Below, in pieces: positions 16,261 to 25,566 of a stretch of DNA of 47,144 nucleotides (position 1 is the first letter of the stretch; every line of letters starts with the position of its first letter). A program made the translations under genes and the position numbers. The notes under the pieces are model-generated. The model saw nothing but the letters and a program-made list of their open reading frames with translations, ran no database searches and had not been told where the DNA came from. The stretch is from Paenibacillus terrae (GTDB lineage Bacteria > Bacillota > Bacilli > Paenibacillales > Paenibacillaceae), in NCBI RefSeq assembly GCF_000943545.1, contig NZ_JTHP01000055.1:1-47144 (forward strand), written 5' to 3'.

Positions 16261-17783
16261 CGCATACTACAGGACAAGATCAGGGTACACCGAATCCGGA
16301 AGTCGAGTCCAGTCGAAATCAGATGAAAAAGCATGAGCAGGCGCTCATTTTTGAATTGAGCAGACCGGGCCGTATCGCCTATTCCCTGCCTGAATGCGAT
16401 GTTCCCCGCCGTCCGGTAGCAGAGCTTTTGCCGGATTATGCGCAGCGTAGCGAGCCTGCGGCATTGCCCGAGGTATACGAAGTAGACGTAATTCGACATT
16501 ATACCGCCCTGTCACGGCGCAATTTTGGCGTGGACAACGGATTTTATCCGCTCGGCTCCTGTACGATGAAATACAACCCCAAGGTAAACGAGGATGTCGC
16601 CCGTTATGCAGGCTTCGCCAAAATCCATCCGTACCAGCCGGAGGACAGCATCCAGGGGGCCATGGCGCTGCTCCATACGCTTCAAAACGATCTGGCCGCG
16701 TTAACCGGCATGGATGCCGTCACCCTTCAACCCGCCGCGGGCGCCCATGGCGAATGGACCGGGCTGATGATGATCCGCTCCTACCACGAAGCACGTGGTG
16801 AGCGGCGTACCAAAGTGCTCGTGCCGGATTCCTCGCACGGAACGAACCCCGCCAGCGCCGCTGTGGCAGGCTTCGAAACGGTCACCCTCCCCTCCACACC
16901 GCAGGGGCTGGTGGATCTGGACGCGCTGCGTCAAGCCGTAGGCAACGACACCGCTGCGCTTATGCTGACCAACCCGAACACGCTCGGGCTGTTCGAGAAG
17001 CAAATCGCTGACATTGCCGCGATTGTGCATGAAGCAGGTGGCCTGCTCTACTATGACGGCGCGAACTCCAACGCCATTATGGGGATCACCCGCCCCGGGG
17101 ATATGGGCTTTGACGTGGTGCATCTCAATTTGCACAAAACGATGAGTACCCCACATGGCGGAGGCGGTCCCGGCGCGGGACCTGTGGGGGTAAAGCAGCG
17201 GCTCATTCCGTATTTGCCCAAGCCGCTTGTCGTGCGTGATCCACAGGGCACGTACCATTGGGACCGAGAGCAGGGAGATTCCATCGGACGGGTCAAAGCC
17301 TTTTACGGCAACTTCGGTATTCTCGTACGTGCCTATGCCTATATCCGCAGCTATGGCCCCGACGGCTTGAAGCGGGTATCCGAATGTGCCGTACTGAATG
17401 CCAATTATATGATGCATCGGCTGGCTCCGCATTTTGACATCCCTTATCCAGGCTATTGCAAACACGAATTTGTGATGTCCGGACGGGGCTTAAAGAAATT
17501 CGGAGTGCGTACACTTGATGTTGCCAAGCGATTGCTCGATTTCGGCTACCATCCGCCTACGATTTATTTCCCGCTGAATGTAGAGGAATGTATCATGATC
17601 GAGCCGACAGAAACGGAAAGCAAGGAGACGCTTGATGCCTTCATTGACACCATGATCCAAATTGCGCGGGAAGCGGAGGAAACGCCTGAATTGGTGCTGA
17701 ATGCTCCATATACCACTCCAGTCACGCGACTGGACGAAGCAACCGCAGCTCGCAAGCCTATATTGAATTGCTCATGCAGCTAA
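16257..17783 (+). CDS. gcvPB: Glycine dehydrogenase (decarboxylating) subunit 2
   Basis: A 508-aa C-terminal half of the split P protein (beta subunit). It carries the PLP lysine in HLNLHKTMSTPHGGGGPGAG, plus NFGVDNGFYPLGSCTMKYNP-type and HGTNPASAA motifs. Two starts are possible. The first ATG (16257) has GGGGGG just upstream and overlaps the gcvPA stop; the second (codon 23, MKKHEQALIFE) is the usual family N-terminus but has no clear ribosome site. I keep the first and note that the first 22 residues are not conserved family sequence. Convergent with ptsI; the hairpin between them faces the other strand. Confidence 0.96.
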   Translation: MTHTTGQDQGTPNPEVESSRNQMKKHEQALIFELSRPGRIAYSLPECDVPRRPVAELLPDYAQRSEPAALPEVYEVDVIRHYTALSRRNFGVDNGFYPLGSCTMKYNPKVNEDVARYAGFAKIHPYQPEDSIQGAMALLHTLQNDLAALTGMDAVTLQPAAGAHGEWTGLMMIRSYHEARGERRTKVLVPDSSHGTNPASAAVAGFETVTLPSTPQGLVDLDALRQAVGNDTAALMLTNPNTLGLFEKQIADIAAIVHEAGGLLYYDGANSNAIMGITRPGDMGFDVVHLNLHKTMSTPHGGGGPGAGPVGVKQRLIPYLPKPLVVRDPQGTYHWDREQGDSIGRVKAFYGNFGILVRAYAYIRSYGPDGLKRVSECAVLNANYMMHRLAPHFDIPYPGYCKHEFVMSGRGLKKFGVRTLDVAKRLLDFGYHPPTIYFPLNVEECIMIEPTETESKETLDAFIDTMIQIAREAEETPELVLNAPYTTPVTRLDEATAARKPILNCSCS

Positions 17784-17808
17784 AAGCAAACTCCAATTTT
17801 GGGCATAC

Positions 17809-17837
17809 AAAAAAGCCGGTATCTGTTAGATACCGGC
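17809..17837 (-). terminator. ptsI terminator
   Basis: Perfect 9-bp stem GCCGGTATC/GATACCGGC (17815-17837) with a TGTTA loop. On the minus strand it is followed by TTTTTT. It ends the ptsG-ptsH-ptsI transcript; the plus side lacks a T tract, so gcvPB has no strong terminator of its own. Confidence 0.85.
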
Positions 17838-17900
17838 CGCTGTATGTAGACAGCAATTTTTGTTGGAAAAAGATATACCTTGAAAATGTGATACCCTTCC

Positions 17901-19613
17901 TTAGCCTTCAATGCTTTGAACCAATTCAACAACCTGCTCGGCTGTTTGCATGTCCAAAGCTTTTGCAGCCAGTTTCTCCATGTCCGCGCGGGACAATTTC
18001 GAAATTTGACTGCGTGCTGGCAGAATGGAAGTAGCACTCATGCTGAACTCATCGAGTCCCAGACCCAGCAGCAATGGAATTGCTGTTGTATCCCCTGCCA
18101 TTTCGCCGCACATACCAACCCAACGTCCTTCACGGTGAGCGGCATCAATAACCATTTTCACCAGACGCAGAATGGATGGGTTATATGGTTGATACAAATA
18201 AGATACCCGTTCGTTCATGCGATCCGCTGCCATCGTGTACTGAATCAGATCGTTCGTACCGATACTGAAGAAATCAACTTCTTTCGCGAATTGGTCAGCC
18301 AATACCGCTGTAGAAGGAATTTCTACCATGATGCCCAACTGAATTTCTTCAGATACGGCTACACCCTCGGCTACCAGCTTTTCCTTTTCCTCCAGCAACA
18401 CAGCTTTGGATTCACGGAATTCGTTCAGCGTAGCAATCATCGGGAACATGACCCGCAGGTTACCATGTACACTTGCCCGCAGCAAAGCACGCAATTGAGT
18501 ACGGAAAATGTCCTGACGGTCCAGACACAGACGAATAGCACGGAATCCGAGGAACGGATTCATTTCCTTCGGCAGATCCAGATAAGGAAGCTCTTTGTCG
18601 CCACCGATGTCCAACGTGCGGACTACAACTGGTTTGCCTTCCATTCTTTCCAGAACGGTTTTGTATGCTGTGTACTGTACTTCTTCGGATGGAAGCTTAT
18701 CGCGTCCCATGTACAAGAATTCAGTACGATACAGGCCGACGCCTTCGCCACCGTTATCCAGTACACCAGCTACATCGTTAGGCGTACCGATATTGGCTGC
18801 CAGTTCGACATGAACACCATCGACGGAAACCGTAGCTTCGCCGCGCAGCTTCCGCCACTCTTCGCGTTGCTTGTCGTATGCCACCTGTTTAGCCCGGTAT
18901 TCAGCAACGATCTCTTCGGAAGGGTTCACGAATACGTGACCATCCAGACCGTCGACGATAATCAAATCGCCGCTTTTAGCTTGGGACAGTATATTTTTAG
19001 TTCCTACAACCGCAGGAATTTCAAGTGAACGAGCCATAATAGCCGAGTGCGAAGTACGTCCGCCGATGTTGGTTGCAAAACCTTTAACAAATTCGCGATT
19101 CAGCTGAGCTGTGTCGGAAGGTGTCAAATCTTCTGCAAGTACAATCGTTTCTTCGGCAATTTCTGCAGGACTGACAAAATGAACACCAAGCAGGTGATTC
19201 AGGATCCGCTTGGTTACATCACGCATGTCCGATGCGCGTTCTTGCAAATAAGCACTTTTCATGTTTTCGAACATGGAAATAAACTGTGAAGCTACTTCGT
19301 TCAGAGCATAGTCAGCATTAAGCTGCTCGTCTCTGATCTTAGCTTTAACTGGATCGATCAGTTCAGGATCATTCAGGATCAACAGGTGAGAAGCAAAAAT
19401 TTCTGCTTTTTTCTCGCCCAGCTCCTGTAAAGTTTTCTCCTTAATCGCTTCCAATTCGGTTTGAGATTCTACTAAAGCCGCATCCAATCTTGCAATTTCA
19501 GCTTCAGCATCACCAACCGCGCGTCTCTCTACAGCGTATTTCGGATGCTCCAAGATAAACGCCCGGGCAATGGCGATGCCTGCCGAAGCGGCAATCCCGG
19601 AAATTTTAAGCAT
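17901..19613 (-). CDS. ptsI: Phosphoenolpyruvate-protein phosphotransferase (PTS enzyme I)
   Basis: A 570-aa cytoplasmic enzyme that takes phosphate from PEP and passes it to HPr, feeding both the glucose and mannitol permeases encoded in this window. The phosphorylated His lies in GGRTSHSAIMARSLEIP (about residues 182-198). The PEP-binding barrel shows RTEFLYMGRD, LDIGGDKELPYL, GIMVEIPS and SIGTNDLIQYTMA, and the C-terminal Cys is in GMCGEMAGD. The ATG overlaps the end of ptsH by 8 nt. Length is that of B. subtilis EI. A 370-codon open frame on the opposite strand (17916-19028) is a codon-bias shadow. Confidence 0.98.
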   Translation of the reverse strand: MLKISGIAASAGIAIARAFILEHPKYAVERRAVGDAEAEIARLDAALVESQTELEAIKEKTLQELGEKKAEIFASHLLILNDPELIDPVKAKIRDEQLNADYALNEVASQFISMFENMKSAYLQERASDMRDVTKRILNHLLGVHFVSPAEIAEETIVLAEDLTPSDTAQLNREFVKGFATNIGGRTSHSAIMARSLEIPAVVGTKNILSQAKSGDLIIVDGLDGHVFVNPSEEIVAEYRAKQVAYDKQREEWRKLRGEATVSVDGVHVELAANIGTPNDVAGVLDNGGEGVGLYRTEFLYMGRDKLPSEEVQYTAYKTVLERMEGKPVVVRTLDIGGDKELPYLDLPKEMNPFLGFRAIRLCLDRQDIFRTQLRALLRASVHGNLRVMFPMIATLNEFRESKAVLLEEKEKLVAEGVAVSEEIQLGIMVEIPSTAVLADQFAKEVDFFSIGTNDLIQYTMAADRMNERVSYLYQPYNPSILRLVKMVIDAAHREGRWVGMCGEMAGDTTAIPLLLGLGLDEFSMSATSILPARSQISKLSRADMEKLAAKALDMQTAEQVVELVQSIEG

Positions 19614-19881
19614 GAATTTCGCCCAGCCCTTCGTTAACGATTACATTTTCAAGAGCTTTCAGAGCGTCAGCAGCTTCAGCGCCTTCACAGATGATGTTGA
19701 TGGTATCGCCTTGTTCCAGACCGAGAGACAATACACCCAGAATGGATTTCAAAGTTACTTTTTTACCGTTAGCTTCGGCAAAAGATTCAGCACCGCTGAA
19801 TTTGTTAGCTGTATTTACCAGCGCTGTTGCAGGACGTGCATGGATACCGTCTTCATCTGTAATTCTAAAAGTTGTTTGCAT
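19606..19881 (-). CDS. ptsH: Phosphocarrier protein HPr
   Basis: A 91-aa general PTS phosphocarrier. The EI-dependent site is His14 in GIHARPAT. The regulatory site Ser46 lies in LKSILGVLSLG, phosphorylated by HPr kinase in Firmicutes to form the CcpA corepressor. The ATG at 19881 is preceded by GGGAGG at 8 nt; the upstream in-frame GTG lies inside that ribosome site and is rejected. It is separated from ptsG by 120 nt that contain a small hairpin, and probably has its own promoter at the end of ptsG. Confidence 0.98.
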   Translation of the reverse strand: MQTTFRITDEDGIHARPATALVNTANKFSGAESFAEANGKKVTLKSILGVLSLGLEQGDTINIICEGAEAADALKALENVIVNEGLGEIHA

Positions 19882-19955
19882 AATTGTTCCTCCCACTTTC
19901 CTAATGGATAATATTTGTTTACACGCAGTATACGTGTAGTGAAACCGGGTCGATG

Positions 19956-19977
19956 TGAGGCGACCTAAGCCGCCTCA
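19956..19977 (-). other. Hairpin between ptsG and ptsH
   Basis: TGAGGCG (19956-19962) and CGCCTCA (19971-19977) form a perfect 7-bp stem with an 8-nt loop. No T tract follows on either strand, so it is more likely an RNA-stability or processing element than a terminator. Confidence 0.45.
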
Positions 19978-20001
19978 TCACGAATCCGAAACACATAGAG
20001 T

Positions 20002-22047
20002 TTATTTTATCGTAATTATACCATCTTCGCCAGCCTTCAATACTCCAGTTTTGTTTAAAGTTACCGAAGAGCCTTCTGGAAGGTTGGTAAAAATGACTGG
20101 TGAGATGATGGATTTTGCGTTAAGCTTCACGTATTCCAGGTCTACTTTCATAATAGGCTGACCGGCTGACACAAGATCGCCTTCGTTCACCAAAACGTCA
20201 AATCCTTGGCCTTTAAGCTTTACTGTGTTCACCCCGATATGAACAAGCACTTCTTTACCGCCATCAGATTGGATACCAATGGCATGCTTGCTTGGGAATA
20301 CATTGAATACTTTACCATATACAGGTGACACAATCGTTCCATCATTTGGCACGACAGCAAAACCGTCTCCTGTCATACGTTCTGCAAATACCGGATCGGG
20401 AACAGTCGAAATATCAACCAATTCTCCGTTAACAGGCATCACGATATCTTCAACGATGATGGTCTGTTTTTGTTCACCAGCTTCCTTCTCTTCTTGCGGA
20501 GCAGGTTGAGCCGGGGCCGGAGCAGGTGTACGTCCCGCCATGATATCAGCCATTTGCGTTTTAATCGTATCGGAGCGTGTACCGAAAATGGCTTGTACGT
20601 TGTTGCCGACTTCGAGTACACCCGCTGCGCCAAGCTGTTTTAGACGAGCCTTGTCAACGTTGGACTTCTCGTTAACTTCAATACGAAGACGTGTGATACA
20701 AGCATCCAAATGCTTGATATTGGACGCCCCGCCGAAAGCTGCCAAAATATTGCCTGGAAGCTCGTCTGTGGTACCGACTGCGGCTCCTTCAACATTTTCT
20801 GTAGCTTCTTCACGCCCTGGTGTTTTCAGGTTAAACTTCCGTATGATGAATCGGAATCCGAAGTAATAAATAACCGCCAAAATCAGACCGACGATGATGA
20901 CGTACCACCAAGACGTACGATTCGGAATAATCCCGAAGATCAGGAAGTCGATAAATCCACCGGAGAAGGTCATACCGATTTTAACATTCAAAATTTGCAT
21001 GGTCATAAACGACAGCCCTGCAAACACAGCATGCACCGCGAACAGCAGTGGAGCTACGAACAGGAAGGAAAATTCCAGTGGCTCCGTAATCCCTGTCAAG
21101 AACGAGGTCAAAGCTGCTGAACCCATAATACCTGCTACATATTTTTTGTGTTCCGGTCTTGCTTCATGATACATTGCAAGCGCTGCGGCTGGCAAACCGA
21201 ACATCATGAACGGGAATTTACCCACTTGGAACGTACTTGCTGTCAATGTAACTCCATCACGAAGCTGGTTAAAGAAGATTTGCTGGTCACCATGAATCGT
21301 TTGACCTGCCTTGTTCACATACTCGCCGAACTCAAACCAGAACGGTGAATACCAAATGTGATGCAATCCGAAAGGAATAAGTGAGCGTTCAATGACCCCA
21401 AAAATGAAAGCGGCCAGTGTCGGGTTGGAATCAACCATGAAGTGAGACACGACGTTCAGTCCAGATTGTACGGGAGGCCATACAATGACCAGCAATAGTC
21501 CAATCAACAACGAAGATACTGCTGTTACAATCGGAACGAAGCGCTTACCTGCGAAAAAGCCCAGATACGAAGGAAGCTCGATTTTGAAAAAGCGATTGTA
21601 CATGGCCGCGGCCAGTATACCGATGATAATCCCGCCGAACACCCCGGTTTGCAGCGTTGGAATCCCCAGCACGTTCGCATAGCCCGGGATTTTTTGAGCA
21701 ATCAGACCCGGTGTAACACCTACAGCTGTACCCAATGTAATATTCATGACGAGGTAACCGATGATCGCAGCCAAACCTGCTACACCTTCACCGCCTGCCA
21801 GACCGACGGCTACGCCGACTGCAAACAACAGTGCCAGATTATCAAAAACAATTTGTCCGGCATTCATCATGATCGTCGCTACCGATTGAACCCAGCCCGC
21901 ATTTAATGCCGGAATGTACTGGAGAAAATCGGGATTGACCAGCATGTTGCCGATTCCCAATAATAGTCCCGCAGCCGGCAAAATGGCTACAGGAAGCATT
22001 AAAGCTTTGCCGACACGCTGTAAAACACCGAAAAGCTTTTTAAACAT
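20002..22047 (-). CDS. ptsG: Glucose PTS EIICBA permease
   Basis: A 681-aa membrane permease that imports glucose as glucose 6-phosphate. Order: EIIC (about 1-400, PTS-glucose type, with HHIWYSPFWFEF and ITEPLEFSFLF), EIIB with LDACITRLRIEV (Cys is the phosphate site, about 450), an Ala/Pro linker (about 510-530), and EIIA-Glc with the active His in VLVHIGVNTVKLKGQGF. The ATG at 22047 is used; three codons earlier a GTG is open but sits on the ribosome site GAAGGAAGTGG. It is preceded by a GlcT-type RAT/terminator leader and a clear promoter, and followed by ptsH-ptsI. Confidence 0.96.
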   Translation of the reverse strand: MFKKLFGVLQRVGKALMLPVAILPAAGLLLGIGNMLVNPDFLQYIPALNAGWVQSVATIMMNAGQIVFDNLALLFAVGVAVGLAGGEGVAGLAAIIGYLVMNITLGTAVGVTPGLIAQKIPGYANVLGIPTLQTGVFGGIIIGILAAAMYNRFFKIELPSYLGFFAGKRFVPIVTAVSSLLIGLLLVIVWPPVQSGLNVVSHFMVDSNPTLAAFIFGVIERSLIPFGLHHIWYSPFWFEFGEYVNKAGQTIHGDQQIFFNQLRDGVTLTASTFQVGKFPFMMFGLPAAALAMYHEARPEHKKYVAGIMGSAALTSFLTGITEPLEFSFLFVAPLLFAVHAVFAGLSFMTMQILNVKIGMTFSGGFIDFLIFGIIPNRTSWWYVIIVGLILAVIYYFGFRFIIRKFNLKTPGREEATENVEGAAVGTTDELPGNILAAFGGASNIKHLDACITRLRIEVNEKSNVDKARLKQLGAAGVLEVGNNVQAIFGTRSDTIKTQMADIMAGRTPAPAPAQPAPQEEKEAGEQKQTIIVEDIVMPVNGELVDISTVPDPVFAERMTGDGFAVVPNDGTIVSPVYGKVFNVFPSKHAIGIQSDGGKEVLVHIGVNTVKLKGQGFDVLVNEGDLVSAGQPIMKVDLEYVKLNAKSIISPVIFTNLPEGSSVTLNKTGVLKAGEDGIITIK
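20015..20023 (-). promoter_or_regulatory. Extended -10 promoter for ptsHI inside ptsG 3' end
   Basis: TGGTATAAT on the minus strand is a perfect TGnTATAAT extended -10. It is formed by the codons just before the ptsG stop (Asp-Gly-Ile-Ile). A separate constitutive ptsHI promoter is known in B. subtilis, which supports this reading. No good -35 is needed for this class. Confidence 0.5.
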
Positions 22048-22094
22048 ACATTCCACTTCCTTCTCTGAAAATTAGAATACAGAGGCAAAACAAC

Positions 22095-22195
22095 AAAAAA
22101 GGCATGAGCCGAATTAAGTATGTTTGAACACAACCTTGGGATATAGCTTACCCCGGTAGGCTGTAAACAATCATAATTTAAAACAACTCATGCCT
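22095..22195 (-). terminator. Leader terminator controlled by GlcT
   Basis: On the minus strand GGCATGAG (22188-22195) pairs with CTCATGCC (22101-22108), followed by TTTTTT. The long loop holds smaller helices. The first arm is shared with the RAT, so RAT folding with bound GlcT excludes the terminator. Confidence 0.88.
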
Positions 22196-22214
22196 GATCG
22201 AATCAGTAACACGT
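22186..22214 (-). promoter_or_regulatory. RAT, GlcT antiterminator target
   Basis: The 29-nt minus-strand sequence contains GTGTTACTGATTCGATCAGG and GGCATGAGT. As far as I recall it is the same as the B. subtilis ptsG ribonucleic antiterminator. It overlaps the left arm of the terminator. Confidence 0.92.
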
Positions 22215-22251
22215 TAGATATTCATTTGTTGTCTTGCTTATTACAAAATTT

Positions 22252-22280
22252 ATTATAGCATTCTGCCAAAAGTGAGGCAA
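22252..22280 (-). promoter_or_regulatory. ptsG promoter
   Basis: Minus strand -35 TTGCCT (22275-22280), 17-nt spacer, -10 TATAAT (22252-22257, 6/6). Transcription would begin about 30 nt upstream of the RAT. Confidence 0.85.
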
Positions 22281-22303
22281 TACTTTTTTCGATTCTAGCT
22301 GTT

Positions 22304-23161
22304 CTAACGTTGCTCTCCCTGCTCTTTACGTTGGGACAACCGCTGTAAATGCATCGTCAAATAGCTGACCTCAGCCGGATATACGGATTTGCGAAGCCTT
22401 TTCTCCATAATCTTCGTAAGCTTCCAGGCTAACATATACATTTCCGGATACTCTTCATTCAACAGCTTGTCCAATCGGTAAATCTCCTGCACAATCTCTC
22501 CCCGACGTACACGTTCAATCGCAAACCTCAGATGAGTCAGCAGACGTGAGTAATCCAGGGATTGGAGAGGAATGCGATATTCCAGCGTAGTCTCTACTAC
22601 CTGTACCATATCAGCAATCAATCGGGAATCCTTCCTGACCTCGGAAATATGCTGATTCGTCATGGCACTGTAAATATGCAAGGCTACGAATCCGATTTCA
22701 TCTTCTCCCAGATCCACACCCATCTTGTCCTTGATCAAAGAGACTGCCTGTTCAGCCATCTTGTATTCCTGAGGGTATATTTCTCTCGTTTCATACAAAA
22801 ACGGATTATGGATCGTAATGCCCTGTTTCTGACGATTAATGGAAAAGGCGATGTGATCGGTTAAAGCAATCAATATGTGCTCATTCAGAGGCTTCTTCGC
22901 TTGAAGCTGAACATGGTGAAGCACCTCACCAATGACCTCAATGAGCTTTTCATCCAGCTTGGGAAGCAATCGCTTGTATTGCTCCTGCTCCTCATGGCTT
23001 TTTAATATAAATAATTTTTCAACTGAATCCAACGGTATAAGATCGCCGTTTTTGCGATTGAAACCGATTCCTTTTCCAATCACAACAACCTCATCATGCT
23101 CGGGATGCATCCCGATAATCACATTGTTATTCAGCGCTTTCGCCACTTGTAGGCTGCTCAC
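22304..23161 (-). CDS. glcT: Transcriptional antiterminator GlcT (BglG family)
   Basis: A 285-aa antiterminator. The N-terminal RNA-binding (CAT) domain (about 1-60) has VAKALNNNVIIG. Two PTS regulation domains follow (about 65-170 and 171-285) with histidines in VLHHVQ, LTDHIAF and VALHIYSAM. When glucose is absent, EIICB-Glc phosphorylates PRD1 and blocks dimerisation; with glucose present GlcT binds the RAT upstream of ptsG. The GTG at 23161 has AGAGGTG 5 nt ahead and gives exactly the B. subtilis length; the longer frame to 23227 is rejected. Immediately upstream of its target ptsG. Confidence 0.95.
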   Translation of the reverse strand: MSSLQVAKALNNNVIIGMHPEHDEVVVIGKGIGFNRKNGDLIPLDSVEKLFILKSHEEQEQYKRLLPKLDEKLIEVIGEVLHHVQLQAKKPLNEHILIALTDHIAFSINRQKQGITIHNPFLYETREIYPQEYKMAEQAVSLIKDKMGVDLGEDEIGFVALHIYSAMTNQHISEVRKDSRLIADMVQVVETTLEYRIPLQSLDYSRLLTHLRFAIERVRRGEIVQEIYRLDKLLNEEYPEMYMLAWKLTKIMEKRLRKSVYPAEVSYLTMHLQRLSQRKEQGEQR

Positions 23162-23260
23162 ATCCGCACCTCTTTTTATCTGAACCTTGATCCTAAGAAT
23201 TAGAGCATGAAGCTCAGAGGAATCCACGTTAAAGTACCAAATATTCCGCTAAAGGTCAAT

Positions 23261-23312
23261 AAAAAGAAAACGCTTTTCATCACAATAACCGGGAAAACCT
23301 GTGATGAAAAGC
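23261..23312 (-). terminator. Terminator of the nfeD-floT operon
   Basis: Perfect 13-bp arms GCTTTTCATCACA (23272-23284) and TGTGATGAAAAGC (23300-23312). On the minus strand they are followed by GTTTTCTTTTT. Confidence 0.88.
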
Positions 23313-23354
23313 ATTCTTTCTGTTAAGGGGTATCCGCTCCTGAAAGCCCTGCGG

Positions 23355-24899
23355 CTATTCTTTATCCCGCGGCGCAACCTCAACCGGGGCATGAATGTGC
23401 AGCTTTTCCGTTTCACCGGAGGACGGTACGGAGTGAAGGCCCTTTTTCCCCGTGGTCAGCCCCTTAATTAACTGCTCCACATCAATACCAGACACACTCT
23501 TGAGCATCTCTGGAGCCGTAGCCATTAGCTCTGTGACATAATTGCTGACACGCGCTGCTCCTTCTCCCTTGCCTGTATCCACAACCGTTAATTTATCAAT
23601 GGACGCAATCGGCTCGGCAATCCGGCCGGCCAGCTCAGGCAGCATTTTCACGATAATATCGAGTACGGCTGCCTCGCCAAATTTCTGGAACGCCTCCGCC
23701 AGCTTTTCCTTGGCCTCGGCCTCCGCCAGACCACGTAAACGGATGACATCAGCATCCGCCGTACCTTTGGCGCGTTCCGCATCCGCTTCTGCTTGCCCAT
23801 TCAGCCGTTTTTGTTCAGCTGACGCTTTAGCCTGTGTCTCAATCGAGTATTGCAGCGATTCCGCCTCACGCATCTTACGCGATTTATCCGCCTCCGCGGC
23901 TTGTTCTACCGCATACCGATCCGCTTCCGCCTTCTTCTTCACTTCCGCATCATATTGCTTTTCACGCACCTGAATTTCCTTGGTTTGAAGATCAATTTCG
24001 CGCTCCTTGCGCACCAGCTCGACCTTCATCTGCTCCTCGACGGCAGTCTGCTTGGCACGAGCCTCCTGAATGTGATAAGCCTGATCGGCTTCCGCCTTGG
24101 CTGTATCCTGCTCCTTCTTAAACGAAGCCACTTTCAGTTCCTTCTCCTTGGCTGCCTCGGCAATGTTTGTATCACGCAACAGTTCAGCCTTCTGCCCTTC
24201 CTGCTCCGCACGCGCCTTTTGAATCCGGGCATCCCGAACCGCCTCGGCTTCGGCAATTTCCGCATCCCGTTTCACAGCGGCAATTCTCGGCTTACCAAGC
24301 GCCTCCAGATATCCGTGCTTATCACGCACATCCTTAATCGTGAACGAGACAATTTGCAGCCCCATCTTTTTCAGATCGCGAGCCGCCACGCCCTGTACTT
24401 CCTGCGCAAACCGATCCCGATTACGATATACTTCCTCCACCGTCATCGAGCCGAGGATCGCACGCAAATGGCCCTCCAGCACTTCCTGAGCTTCTCCTCT
24501 AAGGGCCTCCAGCGGCTTCCCGATGAACTGCTCCGCTGCTGTTGCTACATCCTCAATGGAGCTACCGACCTTGATGATCGCCACACCGTCCGCAATCACG
24601 GGAACTCCTTGCTCCGTATACACTTCTGGTGTTGTTACATCCAGCTTGTGGGACAATAAAGAAATAAATTCGGACTGCTGAAAAATAGGCCATATAAAGG
24701 CGCCACCGCCGCGCACAATTTTGATTTTGCGACCGGAATCATCCTCGGAAATATTTTTATTTCCCAAAAATGAACCCGTCACGATCATCCCTTCATCCGG
24801 TCCTACCGTTTTGTAACGGGCCCAAAAGGCGATCCCTAATATGACGATAACGATGACGACAATCCCCGGGACCAACACAATATCCTGCAAACTTGACAC
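23355..24899 (-). CDS. floT: Flotillin (SPFH/band 7 protein)
   Basis: A 514-aa membrane scaffold of functional membrane microdomains. One membrane segment (about residues 8-28), an SPFH/band-7 domain (about 30-200, KTVGPDEGMIVTGS near its start), then a long Glu-Ala-rich coiled coil (about 205-400) with many AEA repeats, and a C-terminal hydrophobic GLTTGKKG-type tail. It matches YuaG/FloT of B. subtilis in length and order. The GTG start is 24899; the ribosome site GGGAG lies 11 nt away, so the start is less certain. 39 nt after the NfeD-like gene, with the same orientation and a shared terminator. Confidence 0.92.
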   Translation of the reverse strand: MSSLQDIVLVPGIVVIVIVILGIAFWARYKTVGPDEGMIVTGSFLGNKNISEDDSGRKIKIVRGGGAFIWPIFQQSEFISLLSHKLDVTTPEVYTEQGVPVIADGVAIIKVGSSIEDVATAAEQFIGKPLEALRGEAQEVLEGHLRAILGSMTVEEVYRNRDRFAQEVQGVAARDLKKMGLQIVSFTIKDVRDKHGYLEALGKPRIAAVKRDAEIAEAEAVRDARIQKARAEQEGQKAELLRDTNIAEAAKEKELKVASFKKEQDTAKAEADQAYHIQEARAKQTAVEEQMKVELVRKEREIDLQTKEIQVREKQYDAEVKKKAEADRYAVEQAAEADKSRKMREAESLQYSIETQAKASAEQKRLNGQAEADAERAKGTADADVIRLRGLAEAEAKEKLAEAFQKFGEAAVLDIIVKMLPELAGRIAEPIASIDKLTVVDTGKGEGAARVSNYVTELMATAPEMLKSVSGIDVEQLIKGLTTGKKGLHSVPSSGETEKLHIHAPVEVAPRDKE

Positions 24900-24938
24900 T
24901 CCCGTTCACGCTCCCTTCAAGTTAAGCGAATGCGCCGT

Positions 24939-25454
24939 CTATGTGTCCAGATACGCTACGCGGACGACACCCTCTGCGACCTCAACCACGACGATACGGG
25001 TTCCCGCAGCCAGCGGTTTGTGATCAAAGCTCGATGCTGTATGTATGGTGTTGCCTGCACCCAAGCGGATCATAACCTCCCCGTAACCAACCTCAGGTAC
25101 TGGAACGGTGACCTCACCGATTCTGCCAGTCAGCTCACGCATCGAGAAGCCGCTGGATACCTCAGAGTTCGCCATTGGCTTGATAAACGCAAAAAACACA
25201 AGCACTCCGATCACAAACGCAATCGCAAGGGCAAGCAGAACAACCCGGCTCATGCTCAACCCGGTATATTTCGTCAGCAACACACCCGCCCCGCCAAAAG
25301 CGGTCATCGCTCCAAGTAAAACGACGGGTCTGAACCAATCGAGGCCAGGCAGCTCCAATCCATCCAGCCAACCACCAAGTACATCCCCGATCAACACACT
25401 GACCACGGTAAAGATAGCTCCCCCTGCCAATAACCACCAAAATATAGTTTCCAT
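24939..25454 (-). CDS. NfeD-like membrane protein, YuaF type
   Basis: A 171-aa protein with three membrane segments (about residues 5-25, 43-65, 70-95) and a C-terminal OB-fold-like domain (about 105-171: LTGRIGEVTVPVPEVGYGEV). This is the short NfeD1b/YuaF family that partners flotillin in Bacilli. The family is thought to help flotillin form or position microdomains. The ATG is preceded by GGAGGA at 6 nt. First gene of the two-gene operon with floT; a YuaI-type third gene is absent. Confidence 0.9.
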   Translation of the reverse strand: METIFWWLLAGGAIFTVVSVLIGDVLGGWLDGLELPGLDWFRPVVLLGAMTAFGGAGVLLTKYTGLSMSRVVLLALAIAFVIGVLVFFAFIKPMANSEVSSGFSMRELTGRIGEVTVPVPEVGYGEVMIRLGAGNTIHTASSFDHKPLAAGTRIVVVEVAEGVVRVAYLDT

Positions 25455-25566
25455 GCGGCTCCTCCTTCCATGTACCTTTTCAGTCTAGTTTCCAGCCTAT
25501 AACTATGTTTACGTATTCAACCTTAAAAAGTTTCAAAATTTTCCTCTAAAATTCCAAATCAAGCCC

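Noticed and set aside
16701..17465. 254-codon open frame opposite gcvPB
   Set aside because: Antisense shadow of a GC-rich conserved gene.
17916..19028. 370-codon open frame opposite ptsI
   Set aside because: Fully antisense to a highly conserved gene; no ribosome site and no recognisable domain. It results from codon usage in ptsI.
23272..23312. TCACA...TGTGA as an Fnr site
   Set aside because: Half-sites are in the wrong order and spacing, and the structure is a classic terminator with a T tract.
23850..24659. 269-codon open frame opposite flotillin
   Set aside because: Leucine/arginine-rich mirror of the Glu/Ala coiled coil; no start signals.
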